From positions 1 through 18,293 of the forward strand of contig JAEDCX010000053.1 of the NCBI GenBank assembly GCA_016293925.1: a stretch of DNA of 18,293 bases, given 5' to 3'. The translations under genes and the position numbers were made by a program. Of this stretch, positions 6,808 to 14,359 are shown in pieces. The notes under the pieces were generated by a model. It saw only the letters and a program-made list of their open reading frames with translations, ran no database searches and had not been told where the DNA came from. Position 1 is the first letter of the stretch. Every line of letters starts with the position of its first letter. Origin of the DNA: Lachnospiraceae bacterium (lineage in GTDB: Bacteria > Bacillota > Clostridia > Lachnospirales > Lachnospiraceae).

Positions 6808-7836
6808 ATGGAAGTGGGCATGGAATGTGACAAGAGGTTGAACAGACGGAAACTGATATTCCAGATCATGAATAAACTGTGGCTGGTTGCAGTGGCAGCG
6901 GTGGCCGGAGCTGTTCTTGCGGCCGGGATCTATTATGCGAAAGCGATTGTGAAGCAGCCGGAACGCTACGAGGCGAAGTTCACCATCTATCTGACCTTCG
7001 AGGAAGAAGGGGCGGAGGTGAATATTCAGTATTACAATTCCTATACCTGGAAGGAACTGGTAAAAGATGATCCGATCATGGATTATGTCATGGCGCATCT
7101 TCCGGAGGATTACTCCCGGGATGAGGTGAACCGTGCAGTGGAGATGAGTACACCTTCGGATGTCAGGGTTCTCCTGGGAACGGTTACAACATCTGATCCG
7201 GTCAGATCAGAGACCATTGCGCAGGCCATGGCAGGCGGAATCCTGCATTTCCGGGATAAGGTAGATGTGTTCACGGATATGGAATTGTGGCGGATGGATC
7301 CTGCGCGAAGAGTGCTGATCGATGCAGAAACGGTGCGGGTGGCCGTTGTGGGCGGCGTTCTCGGAGCGCTTGTCGCACTGGTTGTCTTGTGGATCTATTA
7401 TCTGACCGCGGATCGGATCGATACGACAGAGGAGTTCACGGATCGATTCCGGATTCCTGTCATCGGGATCTATGATAGGAATGGACAGCCATTTGTCCCG
7501 AATGAGGAGGAAGCAAACCGGAAGCAATTGCTAATGGAGGGAGTAACCGCGGTGATTGATCTGGATGCAGAAGCAGAGAACATATCTGTTTATGCGGACC
7601 CGGACAGCACCTATCACTGCTCCGTCTACCGGTATGATGCGTTAGAGAGCAGAAGCTATGATGAGGTTCGGCGTGCGACGGCTGTCATCCTGGCGGTTCG
7701 TGCGTCCAGACCGAACGGGAATGCTGTGCGGCATGCCATCAGCCAGCTGGAGATACAGGGGATTCACCTGACGGCGGCCATCCTGTGTCGTGGGGACAGG
7801 CGTTTCCTGAAGAAATATTACGGAAAGCGAAAATGA
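6808..7836 (+). CDS. Wzz/CpsC-like chain-length protein with kinase-like C-terminal tail
   Basis: The 342-residue protein has two membrane helices (about 23-44 and 177-199) around an extracytoplasmic region, the topology of Wzz/CpsC polysaccharide co-polymerases. After the second helix comes DRIDTTEEF and PVIGIYD, the usual Wzz exit sequence that precedes the tyrosine kinase in fused BY-kinases. A further 120 cytoplasmic residues follow. Within them ATAVILAVRASRPNGNAV (290-307) and the I-S-Q-L-E-I-Q-G-I segment, then T-A-A-I-L-C, resemble the end of the CpsD/BY-kinase nucleotide-binding fold. No Walker A or Walker B motif is present, and only two adjacent tyrosines (337-338) lie near the end. 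It probably sets chain length. AGAGG at 6801-6805 sits very close to ATG 6808, so GTG 6814 or ATG 6820 could be the true start. Confidence 0.85.
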   Translation: MEVGMECDKRLNRRKLIFQIMNKLWLVAVAAVAGAVLAAGIYYAKAIVKQPERYEAKFTIYLTFEEEGAEVNIQYYNSYTWKELVKDDPIMDYVMAHLPEDYSRDEVNRAVEMSTPSDVRVLLGTVTTSDPVRSETIAQAMAGGILHFRDKVDVFTDMELWRMDPARRVLIDAETVRVAVVGGVLGALVALVVLWIYYLTADRIDTTEEFTDRFRIPVIGIYDRNGQPFVPNEEEANRKQLLMEGVTAVIDLDAEAENISVYADPDSTYHCSVYRYDALESRSYDEVRRATAVILAVRASRPNGNAVRHAISQLEIQGIHLTAAILCRGDRRFLKKYYGKRK

Positions 7837-7851
7837 CCGGTATTGTACCGG
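7837..7851 (+). repeat. Short perfect hairpin in the largest gap inside the operon
   Basis: CCGGTA at 7837-7842 and TACCGG at 7846-7851 form a six-pair stem with a TTG loop, starting directly after the stop codon of the Wzz-like gene. No T-run follows, so it should not terminate transcription. It lies in the 63-base gap before the next gene and could protect or separate parts of the operon mRNA; chance cannot be excluded. Confidence 0.35.
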
Positions 7852-7899
7852 CGGATAGGTATCGCGGTGGTAAACAGTCGGACAAGGAGTTGTTGGCCT

Positions 7900-8691
7900 A
7901 TGAATTTGCAGTTGCTTGTGGCAGCGGTTGATAAAAATGTAGTTGCTCTGTCGAATGACATGAATATCGGTTCGGATGCCGTGATCTGTAATCAGGGTTC
8001 CGAATTCAGCCGCGTGTCTTACAAACACAGAGGATATACTGTGGACACGTATTCCTTTACGGAGAAGGGCGTGGGGTTGAATCGAAACAATGCGCTGATG
8101 AGAGCCTCTGCCGATATTGTGCTGTTTAGTGATGATGATATTGTATATACAGACGATTACCGGGAGAAAGTGCTGGCGGAGTTTGAACGGAATCCGAAGG
8201 CGGATATGATCCTGTTTCAGGTAGATGTGGAGGAACGCAGGCGTACGTACGAGATTACGGGATACGGCAGGGTTCGCCGCTATAACTGTGGACGATATCC
8301 AACATACAGTATGGCTGTGAAATTGGACAGGGTTCGTCGTGAGAACATCACATTCTCACTATTGTTCGGCGGTGGAGCGAAGTACAGCAACGGGGAAGAC
8401 AGTCTGTTTATTCATGATTGTCTGAAACACGGGTTGCGGGTATATAAGGCGCCGGTTACCATCGGACGGGAGACGCCCAGGGAATCCACCTGGTTTCAGG
8501 GCTATACGGAGAAGTTTTTCTATGACAGGGGAGTTCTGTATGAGTCTCTGTATGGAAGACTGGCCGGTCTGATGGCGAGGCGATTCCTGTTCCGGAACAA
8601 ATCGACGATGTGTCAGTCGATTACCGTGAAAGAGGCTTCCGCGTTGATGAAAAAAGGAATACGGGAGGCCGGAGAGGCAAGAAAGGCATGA
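7900..8691 (+). CDS. GT2-like glycosyltransferase
   Basis: The 263-residue protein has a GT-A-type core that starts in a slightly unusual way. It lacks the normal VIPVYN opening. It does show GVGLNRNNALMRASADIVLF (57-76), matching the family's GLSRARN..A..A.G.Y..F region, followed by the acidic metal-binding DDD at 78-80. FGGGAKYSNGEDSLFI (156-171) carries an E-D pair at 166-167 that matches the late catalytic-base position of many GT2 enzymes. The frame is open a further 19 codons upstream, but the ATG at 7900 with AAGGAG at 7884-7889 is much the better start. The last four bases overlap the next gene as ATGA, which implies translational coupling. Donor and acceptor are unknown. Confidence 0.85.
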   Translation: MNLQLLVAAVDKNVVALSNDMNIGSDAVICNQGSEFSRVSYKHRGYTVDTYSFTEKGVGLNRNNALMRASADIVLFSDDDIVYTDDYREKVLAEFERNPKADMILFQVDVEERRRTYEITGYGRVRRYNCGRYPTYSMAVKLDRVRRENITFSLLFGGGAKYSNGEDSLFIHDCLKHGLRVYKAPVTIGRETPRESTWFQGYTEKFFYDRGVLYESLYGRLAGLMARRFLFRNKSTMCQSITVKEASALMKKGIREAGEARKA

Positions 8692-9770
8692 TTTTCTATG
8701 GGTTACTTGCCTTGGTGACGTGTGCACTGGCATATCCGATCCAATGTGCGGGGAAAATAGACAGAACAGAGGAAAGAAGGATGGCACTGAACAGATTGTT
8801 GCTCGGTGTCCTTTTTGTGATTCTGTTTATGGTATCCGGTCTGCGGGATCATGTGGGACATGATTACGAGAATTACATTTATAATTTTCATGAGTTGTAT
8901 CATGGGGCGTATGTCGTAACAGAGCCCGGGTACAACCTTTTTGTAAAATTCATGTACGATCTGATGGGACATGAGTATTATCAGGTCTTGTTTGCAATCT
9001 TTTCGTTGGTGACGGTGTGGGTGTTTCTGCGGGCGATCTACCGGAAGAGTGAGTGGTTTTTCTTAAGCTTTTTCCTTTTCTTTACGCTGGGCTTCTATTT
9101 TAATTCCTTCAGTACCATCCGATATTATCTTGTGCTGGGGTTTACCCTGTTCCTGATTGACTGGGTGCTGGAGAAAAAAATCATATCGTTTCTTATTGCG
9201 ACGGCACTGCTGGCACTGTTTCACAAATCTGTTCTGATGATTATCCCGGTGTATCTGCTGGCACGGATGCCCTGGAAAAAGTGGTTTCTGATTGCAATGA
9301 CGGTGGGCGCATCTGCGTTGTTGATTTTCCACGATTTCTTTATGTCAGTAGTGCTCAGGTTATATCCGTCTTATGTAGGTACGGTGTATCTGGAGGATAC
9401 CGGAACCAGTATCATGGGGATCATTCGGTGTGTTGCAGTCATTGTGCTGTCCCTTCTGTTTTATCGTGAAACGATTCAGGGGGATCTGCGGAACCGTTTT
9501 TATCTGAAACTGAATTATATTGCGTTACTGATCTATGCCTTCGGGTTCCTGATTCCGATGATCTCCCGGGTTGCCTATTATATGACGGCCTGTCAGATCC
9601 TGCTGGTACCGGGGATTATTACGAAGATCACGGATGACAGAAAGCGCAGATGGATTACCGGTCTGACGATTGCGGGCGGAATATTGTATTGTGTGGTTTA
9701 TATTTGGAAGCTTGGTCCCGGTCACAATCTTGTTCCGTATCATTCCGTATTGATTCCGTGGAAAAGGTAG
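8688..9770 (+). CDS. epsG: EpsG-family polysaccharide polymerase
   Basis: This 360-residue polytopic membrane protein matches the EpsG family, which stands in for Wzy in many Gram-positive exopolysaccharide loci and is thought to polymerise repeat units outside the membrane. Visible family features are an early GLRDHVGHDYENY stretch (51-63), the EPGYNLF motif (79-85), the F-N-S-F-S-T-I-R-Y-Y segment before a long hydrophobic helix, and LALFHKSVLMIIPVYLL in the middle; further helices continue to the end. The ATG at 8688 overlaps the stop of the previous gene by four bases, and GGAGAGG at 8671-8677 lies ten bases upstream. The open frame begins earlier, but that part reads through the previous gene out of frame. 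It implies a lipid-linked repeat-unit (Wzy-type) assembly route. Confidence 0.92.
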   Translation: MIFYGLLALVTCALAYPIQCAGKIDRTEERRMALNRLLLGVLFVILFMVSGLRDHVGHDYENYIYNFHELYHGAYVVTEPGYNLFVKFMYDLMGHEYYQVLFAIFSLVTVWVFLRAIYRKSEWFFLSFFLFFTLGFYFNSFSTIRYYLVLGFTLFLIDWVLEKKIISFLIATALLALFHKSVLMIIPVYLLARMPWKKWFLIAMTVGASALLIFHDFFMSVVLRLYPSYVGTVYLEDTGTSIMGIIRCVAVIVLSLLFYRETIQGDLRNRFYLKLNYIALLIYAFGFLIPMISRVAYYMTACQILLVPGIITKITDDRKRRWITGLTIAGGILYCVVYIWKLGPGHNLVPYHSVLIPWKR

Positions 9771-9778
9771 GAGGTTGT

Positions 9779-10600
9779 ATGAAGAGGCGTTTTTCCATTG
9801 TCGTGACAGCTTTGAATCCGGGCGAAAAGCTGGAAGAAACTGTCCGAAGTATATTGCAGCAGACATATCAGAACTATGAGATCGTAGTGAAGGACGGTCT
9901 GTCCCGGGACGGATCGGTGGACGAATTGGAATGTAGATATCCGGAGGAGCCCCGGCTTCGTATCTTCCGGGAGGCGGATCGAAGCATCTATGAGGGAATG
10001 AATCAGGCGATTGCGCACTGCGAGGGCGAGTATTTGTTCTTTTTGAACTGTGGGGACCGGTTCTACGATGCCAATGTGCTGGAGCAGGTGGATGCATTTC
10101 TTTCCGGAAGCGGGGAAGAGATTGGCATTGCATATGGTAATCTGTATAACGAGACGACCGGATCACAGATCACCCCTGCACCTGTGATGAATGATTTCGC
10201 CTGTTACAGGAATGTTCCCTGTCATCAGACCTGCTTCTATCACTACAGCATGTTTGAGAAGCGGGTGTACGAACCGAAATACAGGGTGCGGGGGGATTAT
10301 GAGCATTTCCTGTGGTGTCATTTTGTACAGAAAGCAGCGATTCGCTATATGGACGTCATAGTATCTTACTATGAGGGAGGCGGCTTCTCTGAGACAAAGG
10401 CAAATGTGAAGCGTTCCAAACAGGAACACAGAGAGATCACCGCACAATACATGAGCCCATGGAAAAGAGCAGGATACCGGACGATCCTGATTCTGACACT
10501 GGCGCCCCTGCGTAGTGCGATTGCCGGACAGCCGAGGCTGTCGAGGGCATATAACAGGCTTAAGAAATTCGTTTACGGGAAGAAGAGAACGAAGAGCTGA
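9779..10600 (+). CDS. WcaE-like family 2 glycosyltransferase
   Basis: This soluble 273-residue GT-A protein has SIVVTALNPGEKLEETVRS (6-24), the donor-binding VVKDGLSRDGS (36-46), EADRSIYEGMNQAIA (65-79) and FFLNCGDRFY (87-96). The D-x-x-I-Y-x-x-M-N plus F-L-N-x-G-D combination, in place of the usual D-x-D, is typical of the subfamily that includes WcaE of colanic acid synthesis; this is from memory of the family. It should add one sugar to the lipid-linked intermediate at the inner membrane face. The start has a near-perfect ribosome binding site: TAGGAGG at 9768-9774, four bases before ATG 9779 and overlapping the epsG stop codon, which suggests coupled translation. A short basic tail may help membrane contact. 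The donor sugar is unknown. Confidence 0.92.
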   Translation: MKRRFSIVVTALNPGEKLEETVRSILQQTYQNYEIVVKDGLSRDGSVDELECRYPEEPRLRIFREADRSIYEGMNQAIAHCEGEYLFFLNCGDRFYDANVLEQVDAFLSGSGEEIGIAYGNLYNETTGSQITPAPVMNDFACYRNVPCHQTCFYHYSMFEKRVYEPKYRVRGDYEHFLWCHFVQKAAIRYMDVIVSYYEGGGFSETKANVKRSKQEHREITAQYMSPWKRAGYRTILILTLAPLRSAIAGQPRLSRAYNRLKKFVYGKKRTKS

Positions 10601-10616
10601 TAGGAGGATTGGCAGG

Positions 10617-11948
10617 ATGGGAACGGAAGCAAAAAAGATACTGTGGATCATGAATACCCCGCTGCCCGGAATCATGGATCAGCTGGGAATACAGAATCAT
10701 CACAAGGAGGGGTGGCTTGCCGGACTGTATGGGGCTGTATGTGAACATGCACCGGACCTTGCGGGGAGTATTAAACTTGCATTTCCGATGAATGCAGATT
10801 TGTTAAAGCAGAAATTAACTTATCATCAAAAGGGATATGGCACATATTGTGTGAACGATGCGGAATACTATGCGTTTCCGGAGGATACGGCCCATCCGGA
10901 GGTCAGATCAGATAATTTGGAACAGATTCTGTCGGAACTGTTTGAAGAAGTCAAACCGGATCTGATTCATGTATTTGGTACGGAATACTGGCACAGTACC
11001 GCGGCGGCACTGGCGGCAGAGGAGAAATACCCTGTGCTGGTCAGCATGCAGGGAGTTGTGGATGCGTGCGCGAAACATTACATGTGTTATCTAAAAGAGA
11101 GCGATGTGCACCGCAGAACGTTCCGCGATTGGTTGAAGCATGATTCTCTGGAACAGCAGCAGGCGAAATTTCGGGTTCGCGCCGGTTTTGAACGGGAAAC
11201 ATTGGAGCGTGTCCGGCATGTTGCAGGGCGGACGTCCTTTGATCACGACGAAGTATTAAAGATAAATCAGAATTTAATATATCATCATTTAGACGAAGTG
11301 TTGCGGAAACCGTTTTATGAAACGGGGGAGCGGAAGCCGGTTCCGCATTCCATTTTTATCAGCCAGGGCAATTATCCGTTGAAGGGAGCCCATCTTGTGC
11401 TGGAGGCACTGCCGATCATCATACGGAAGTATCCGGATGCGACATTGACGATTGCCGGAGATGATCTGACCCGGAACAGAACGTGGAAGGAGAAGGTTAA
11501 GATCAGCGGTTACGGCAAGCTCCTGCGCCGGTTGATCAGAGAAAACGATCTTGCCGGGCATGTTCATTTTACGGGCTCGGTGGATGCGGAGGAGATGAAG
11601 CAGTTGTATCTCGGCGCGGAGGTATTCGTCTGTCCCTCCTCTGTGGAGAATTCGCCCAATTCAGTTGGGGAAGCAATGCTTCAGAAAACACCGGTGGTGG
11701 CATCCGAAACCGGTGGCATTGTTGATGTGATTGAACCGGATACGGAAGCCTGCTTTTTCACGCCGGGGAATGTAGAGGAATTGGCAGAGCGTGTCCTCTA
11801 TGTAATGGACAATCCCGGGGAGGCTTCCATGCGGGCAGAGCGTGCCTTCTCTCACGCATGCAGGGAGTATGATCCGAAACGAATTGTGGATGAACTTCTG
11901 AATGTATACACGTCCTGTATGGATGCACCGTGTGTCCAGGAGGAATGA
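10617..11948 (+). CDS. Family 4 glycosyltransferase (GT-B, retaining)
   Basis: The 443-residue protein has a GT-B fold. The N-terminal acceptor domain includes ILWIMNTPLPG, PDLIHVFGTEYWHS (about 117-130) and the following VSMQGVVDACAKHY. The C-terminal donor domain includes FISQGNYPLKGAHLVLEALP, LTIAGDD and the retaining-enzyme E-x7-E motif, with glutamates at 344 and 352 in VENSPNSVGEAM. The HVFGTE-then-QGV pattern is shared with many capsule GT4 enzymes. It adds one sugar to the repeat unit and could use GDP-mannose, a common GT4 donor, which manC would supply; that link is inference. TAGGAGG at 10601-10607 is nine bases before ATG 10617; the frame is open upstream but has no better start. 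The gene ends four bases before the next GT4 gene. Confidence 0.93.
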   Translation: MGTEAKKILWIMNTPLPGIMDQLGIQNHHKEGWLAGLYGAVCEHAPDLAGSIKLAFPMNADLLKQKLTYHQKGYGTYCVNDAEYYAFPEDTAHPEVRSDNLEQILSELFEEVKPDLIHVFGTEYWHSTAAALAAEEKYPVLVSMQGVVDACAKHYMCYLKESDVHRRTFRDWLKHDSLEQQQAKFRVRAGFERETLERVRHVAGRTSFDHDEVLKINQNLIYHHLDEVLRKPFYETGERKPVPHSIFISQGNYPLKGAHLVLEALPIIIRKYPDATLTIAGDDLTRNRTWKEKVKISGYGKLLRRLIRENDLAGHVHFTGSVDAEEMKQLYLGAEVFVCPSSVENSPNSVGEAMLQKTPVVASETGGIVDVIEPDTEACFFTPGNVEELAERVLYVMDNPGEASMRAERAFSHACREYDPKRIVDELLNVYTSCMDAPCVQEE

Positions 11949-11952
11949 AAAC

Positions 11953-13197
11953 ATGCGAATTGTTATGATCTCGAATTATCTGAATCATCATCAAATCCCC
12001 TTTTGCAATGAAATCTGCCGGCAGACCGCGGATGCGGAGCAGGAGCGGGCGGAGTTCTTTTTTATCCAGACGGAACCCATGGATGCGGAGCGGGCCGGAA
12101 TGGGCTGGCAGAGTGAATATGATCTTCCCTATCTGTGCAAATATTATGAGGAAGAAGTGCGCTGTCACAGTCTTCTGATGAACGCCGAGATTGTGATTTT
12201 CGGCGGAACGGAGCGCAGGGAACTCCTGCGGGAGAGGATGTCACAGAGACGTAAGGATCAGGTCACTTTTGTTTACTCCGAGCGATTGTATCGTGAGGGA
12301 CAGTGGAAATTTATCTCACCCCGAGGGTTGATCGATAAATATCAACTGTACACGAAATACCGCAGGGAGAATGCTTTCCTGATGTGCGCGGGTGCCTTTG
12401 TGGCGTCGGACTTTTCCCTGGTACATGCTTTCCCGGGGAAAAAACTGAAGTGGGGATATTTTCCCGGATTTCGACCGCTGGATGTGGATCAGCTCATCCG
12501 GGAAAAGGAGATGAGAATCGCGGAAACCGGGCGCATGGAAGTTCTGTGGGCCGGTCGTTTCATGCCGCTGAAGCATCCGGAATATGCCATTCGGCTCGTG
12601 CGGGACCTAAAGGAAGCCGGATTGGGCGGAATGCAGATCAGACTGCATCTTACCATGGTGGGCGGTGGCGAGATGGAGGAGGAACTGCACCGTCTGGCAG
12701 ATGAATATGGGGTGCGGGAGGATGTGACGTTCACCGGATTCCTGCCGCCTGCACAGGTCAGAGAGCAGATGCTTGCATCGGATGTCTATCTGTTTACCAG
12801 CAATCATCTGGAAGGCTGGGGTGCAGTAGTGAATGAAGCAATGAACAGCGGATGTGTGGTAATCGCAAGCCATATGGCGGGAGCGACCGGGTATCTGATC
12901 CGACACGAGGAGAATGGTCTCGTATTTCGCAGCGAGCATTATGAGGATCTGAGGCATGTGGCGGAACAGGGTCTCGGCACGGAAAGACAGCGCCGGGAGA
13001 TGAGGAAAAATGCATATCAGACGATTGCGGATACCTGGAATGAACGGGTGGCAGCCCACCGGTTTCTGGCGTTTGCAACGGCTGTATTACAGGGCAAAGA
13101 GCCGGAATGTGAGGGCAGCGGGCCCCTGTCCCGGGCGGTTGCAATCTCTCCGCGCAAAATGTATAATCATCTTGTTTGTAAGAAGCGACCATGCTGA
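11953..13197 (+). CDS. Family 4 glycosyltransferase (second copy)
   Basis: The 414-residue protein is a second GT-B enzyme, quite different from its upstream neighbour. The N-terminal half begins RIVMISNYLNHHQIPFCNEI, a pattern seen in GT4 proteins that open with a short N-H-H-Q motif. The C-terminal half has VLWAGRFMPLKHP, TMVGGGEMEEEL, VTFTGFLPPAQVREQM and the E-x7-E pair at 287 and 295 in LEGWGAVVNEAMNSG. This suggests a retaining enzyme acting on the lipid-linked intermediate in the cytosol. AGGAGGA at 11938-11944 is eight bases before ATG 11953 and lies within the end of the preceding gene, so translation of the two is probably coupled. The donor is unknown. Confidence 0.93.
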   Translation: MRIVMISNYLNHHQIPFCNEICRQTADAEQERAEFFFIQTEPMDAERAGMGWQSEYDLPYLCKYYEEEVRCHSLLMNAEIVIFGGTERRELLRERMSQRRKDQVTFVYSERLYREGQWKFISPRGLIDKYQLYTKYRRENAFLMCAGAFVASDFSLVHAFPGKKLKWGYFPGFRPLDVDQLIREKEMRIAETGRMEVLWAGRFMPLKHPEYAIRLVRDLKEAGLGGMQIRLHLTMVGGGEMEEELHRLADEYGVREDVTFTGFLPPAQVREQMLASDVYLFTSNHLEGWGAVVNEAMNSGCVVIASHMAGATGYLIRHEENGLVFRSEHYEDLRHVAEQGLGTERQRREMRKNAYQTIADTWNERVAAHRFLAFATAVLQGKEPECEGSGPLSRAVAISPRKMYNHLVCKKRPC

Positions 13198-13238
13198 CAA
13201 TATATATCCTGTAAGGAAAATGGGAGATCGGGAATCGG

Positions 13239-14339
13239 ATGGCAAACGGGAAAAGCAACGGAAAACGGATCTATATCTGTCACACATTTTACCATGTGTA
13301 CGTGTCTATATTGAAGGAATGTCATCTGCAGCATGTGCAGAAGGATGCATACTGCAGAGCTGATATAATCCTGAGCACTGTGTATCTGGATCTGACGCTG
13401 ATCAGGGACAGACTGCAGAAAACGGAGTTCTTTGATCATATTTATATTTACCATGAGAAACCTTTTGAAGTATTTCCACACCTGATGAAGTACAAAGAGG
13501 ACCACGGGATTCTCCGGAATATGGTTCAGAGAATGATCTTCTGTAAAAAATTCTCCAAAACGCAGGAGGATCTGATTCCGGTGGATTTAAAGCCCTACGA
13601 TGGGAATATCTGGGTGTACTGTGATTCGGACCCGATCGGATATTATCTCAATGGGCATCATATTCATTATCATGCCGTGGAGGACGGATTGGACTGCCTC
13701 AGGTATGCGGACGGTGCCAGATATGATAATCAGGGCGCTTTCGGGTTGAAGCAGTGGATGGCGTCTCACAATCTGATTTTCATGCAGGATGGGCACAGCA
13801 AATATTGTATTGATATGGAAGTAAACAATCTTGCGGTTCTGGACATACAGGCTCATAAATATGTGAAATATGTGGAAGTTTGCCGCCAGAGTCTGGTGGA
13901 TGAACTGACACGGGCGGATAAGGATGTGATCCTGAACTGCTTTATCGGCAATATTGAGAGAATTCGGGATGTGATGAAGGACACCTCCGGCAGAAAGAGG
14001 GTGCTGATCCTGACAGAACATCTGTGTACGGAAGAGCAGAGATACCGGATGTTCCGGGATCTGATGGACGAATACTGTGTCGGTTGTACGGTTATGATTA
14101 AGCCGCATCCGAAGGATGATCTGGATTATGCAGCCCGGTTTGCGGATGCGATTGTGATGGATCGACATTTTCCGATGGAGATCATGGAGTATATAGAAGG
14201 AATTCATTTTGATACGGTATATGCAATTCTCACGAATCTGCGGGATAGTCATTTTGCGGATCAGATGGTGAATCTTGGAACAGAGTACCTGAACCGGTAT
14301 GCGGAACCGGGACAGTATGATTTCGTGCAAAATATATAG
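13239..14339 (+). CDS. GT52-like GT-B glycosyltransferase
   Basis: The 366-residue protein begins KRIYICHTFYHVYVSILKE, and has a central WVYCDSDPIGYYLNGHHIHYHAVEDGL split over about 125-151. A late MIKPHPKDD motif has the HP pair at 290-291, followed by D-R-H-F-P-M-E-I-M. The YHxY opening, the E-D-G-L stretch and the K-P-H-P motif are what I associate with GT52 and polysialyltransferase-like GT-B enzymes, some of which are sialyltransferases. I am fairly sure it is a glycosyltransferase of this superfamily, less sure of the family number, and make no claim for sialic acid, since no CMP-sialate genes are visible. The ATG at 13239 follows GGGAG at 13222-13226 after 12 bases, a weak site, so translation may be lower than for its neighbours. 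A 41-base gap precedes it. Confidence 0.75.
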   Translation: MANGKSNGKRIYICHTFYHVYVSILKECHLQHVQKDAYCRADIILSTVYLDLTLIRDRLQKTEFFDHIYIYHEKPFEVFPHLMKYKEDHGILRNMVQRMIFCKKFSKTQEDLIPVDLKPYDGNIWVYCDSDPIGYYLNGHHIHYHAVEDGLDCLRYADGARYDNQGAFGLKQWMASHNLIFMQDGHSKYCIDMEVNNLAVLDIQAHKYVKYVEVCRQSLVDELTRADKDVILNCFIGNIERIRDVMKDTSGRKRVLILTEHLCTEEQRYRMFRDLMDEYCVGCTVMIKPHPKDDLDYAARFADAIVMDRHFPMEIMEYIEGIHFDTVYAILTNLRDSHFADQMVNLGTEYLNRYAEPGQYDFVQNI

Positions 14340-14359
14340 GGTGGCGAGAGGAAAAGAGA

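Noticed and set aside
7949..7955. Second TGTCGAA match, inside the GT gene at 7900
   Set aside because: Coding sequence, no promoter signal beside it, and at chance frequency.
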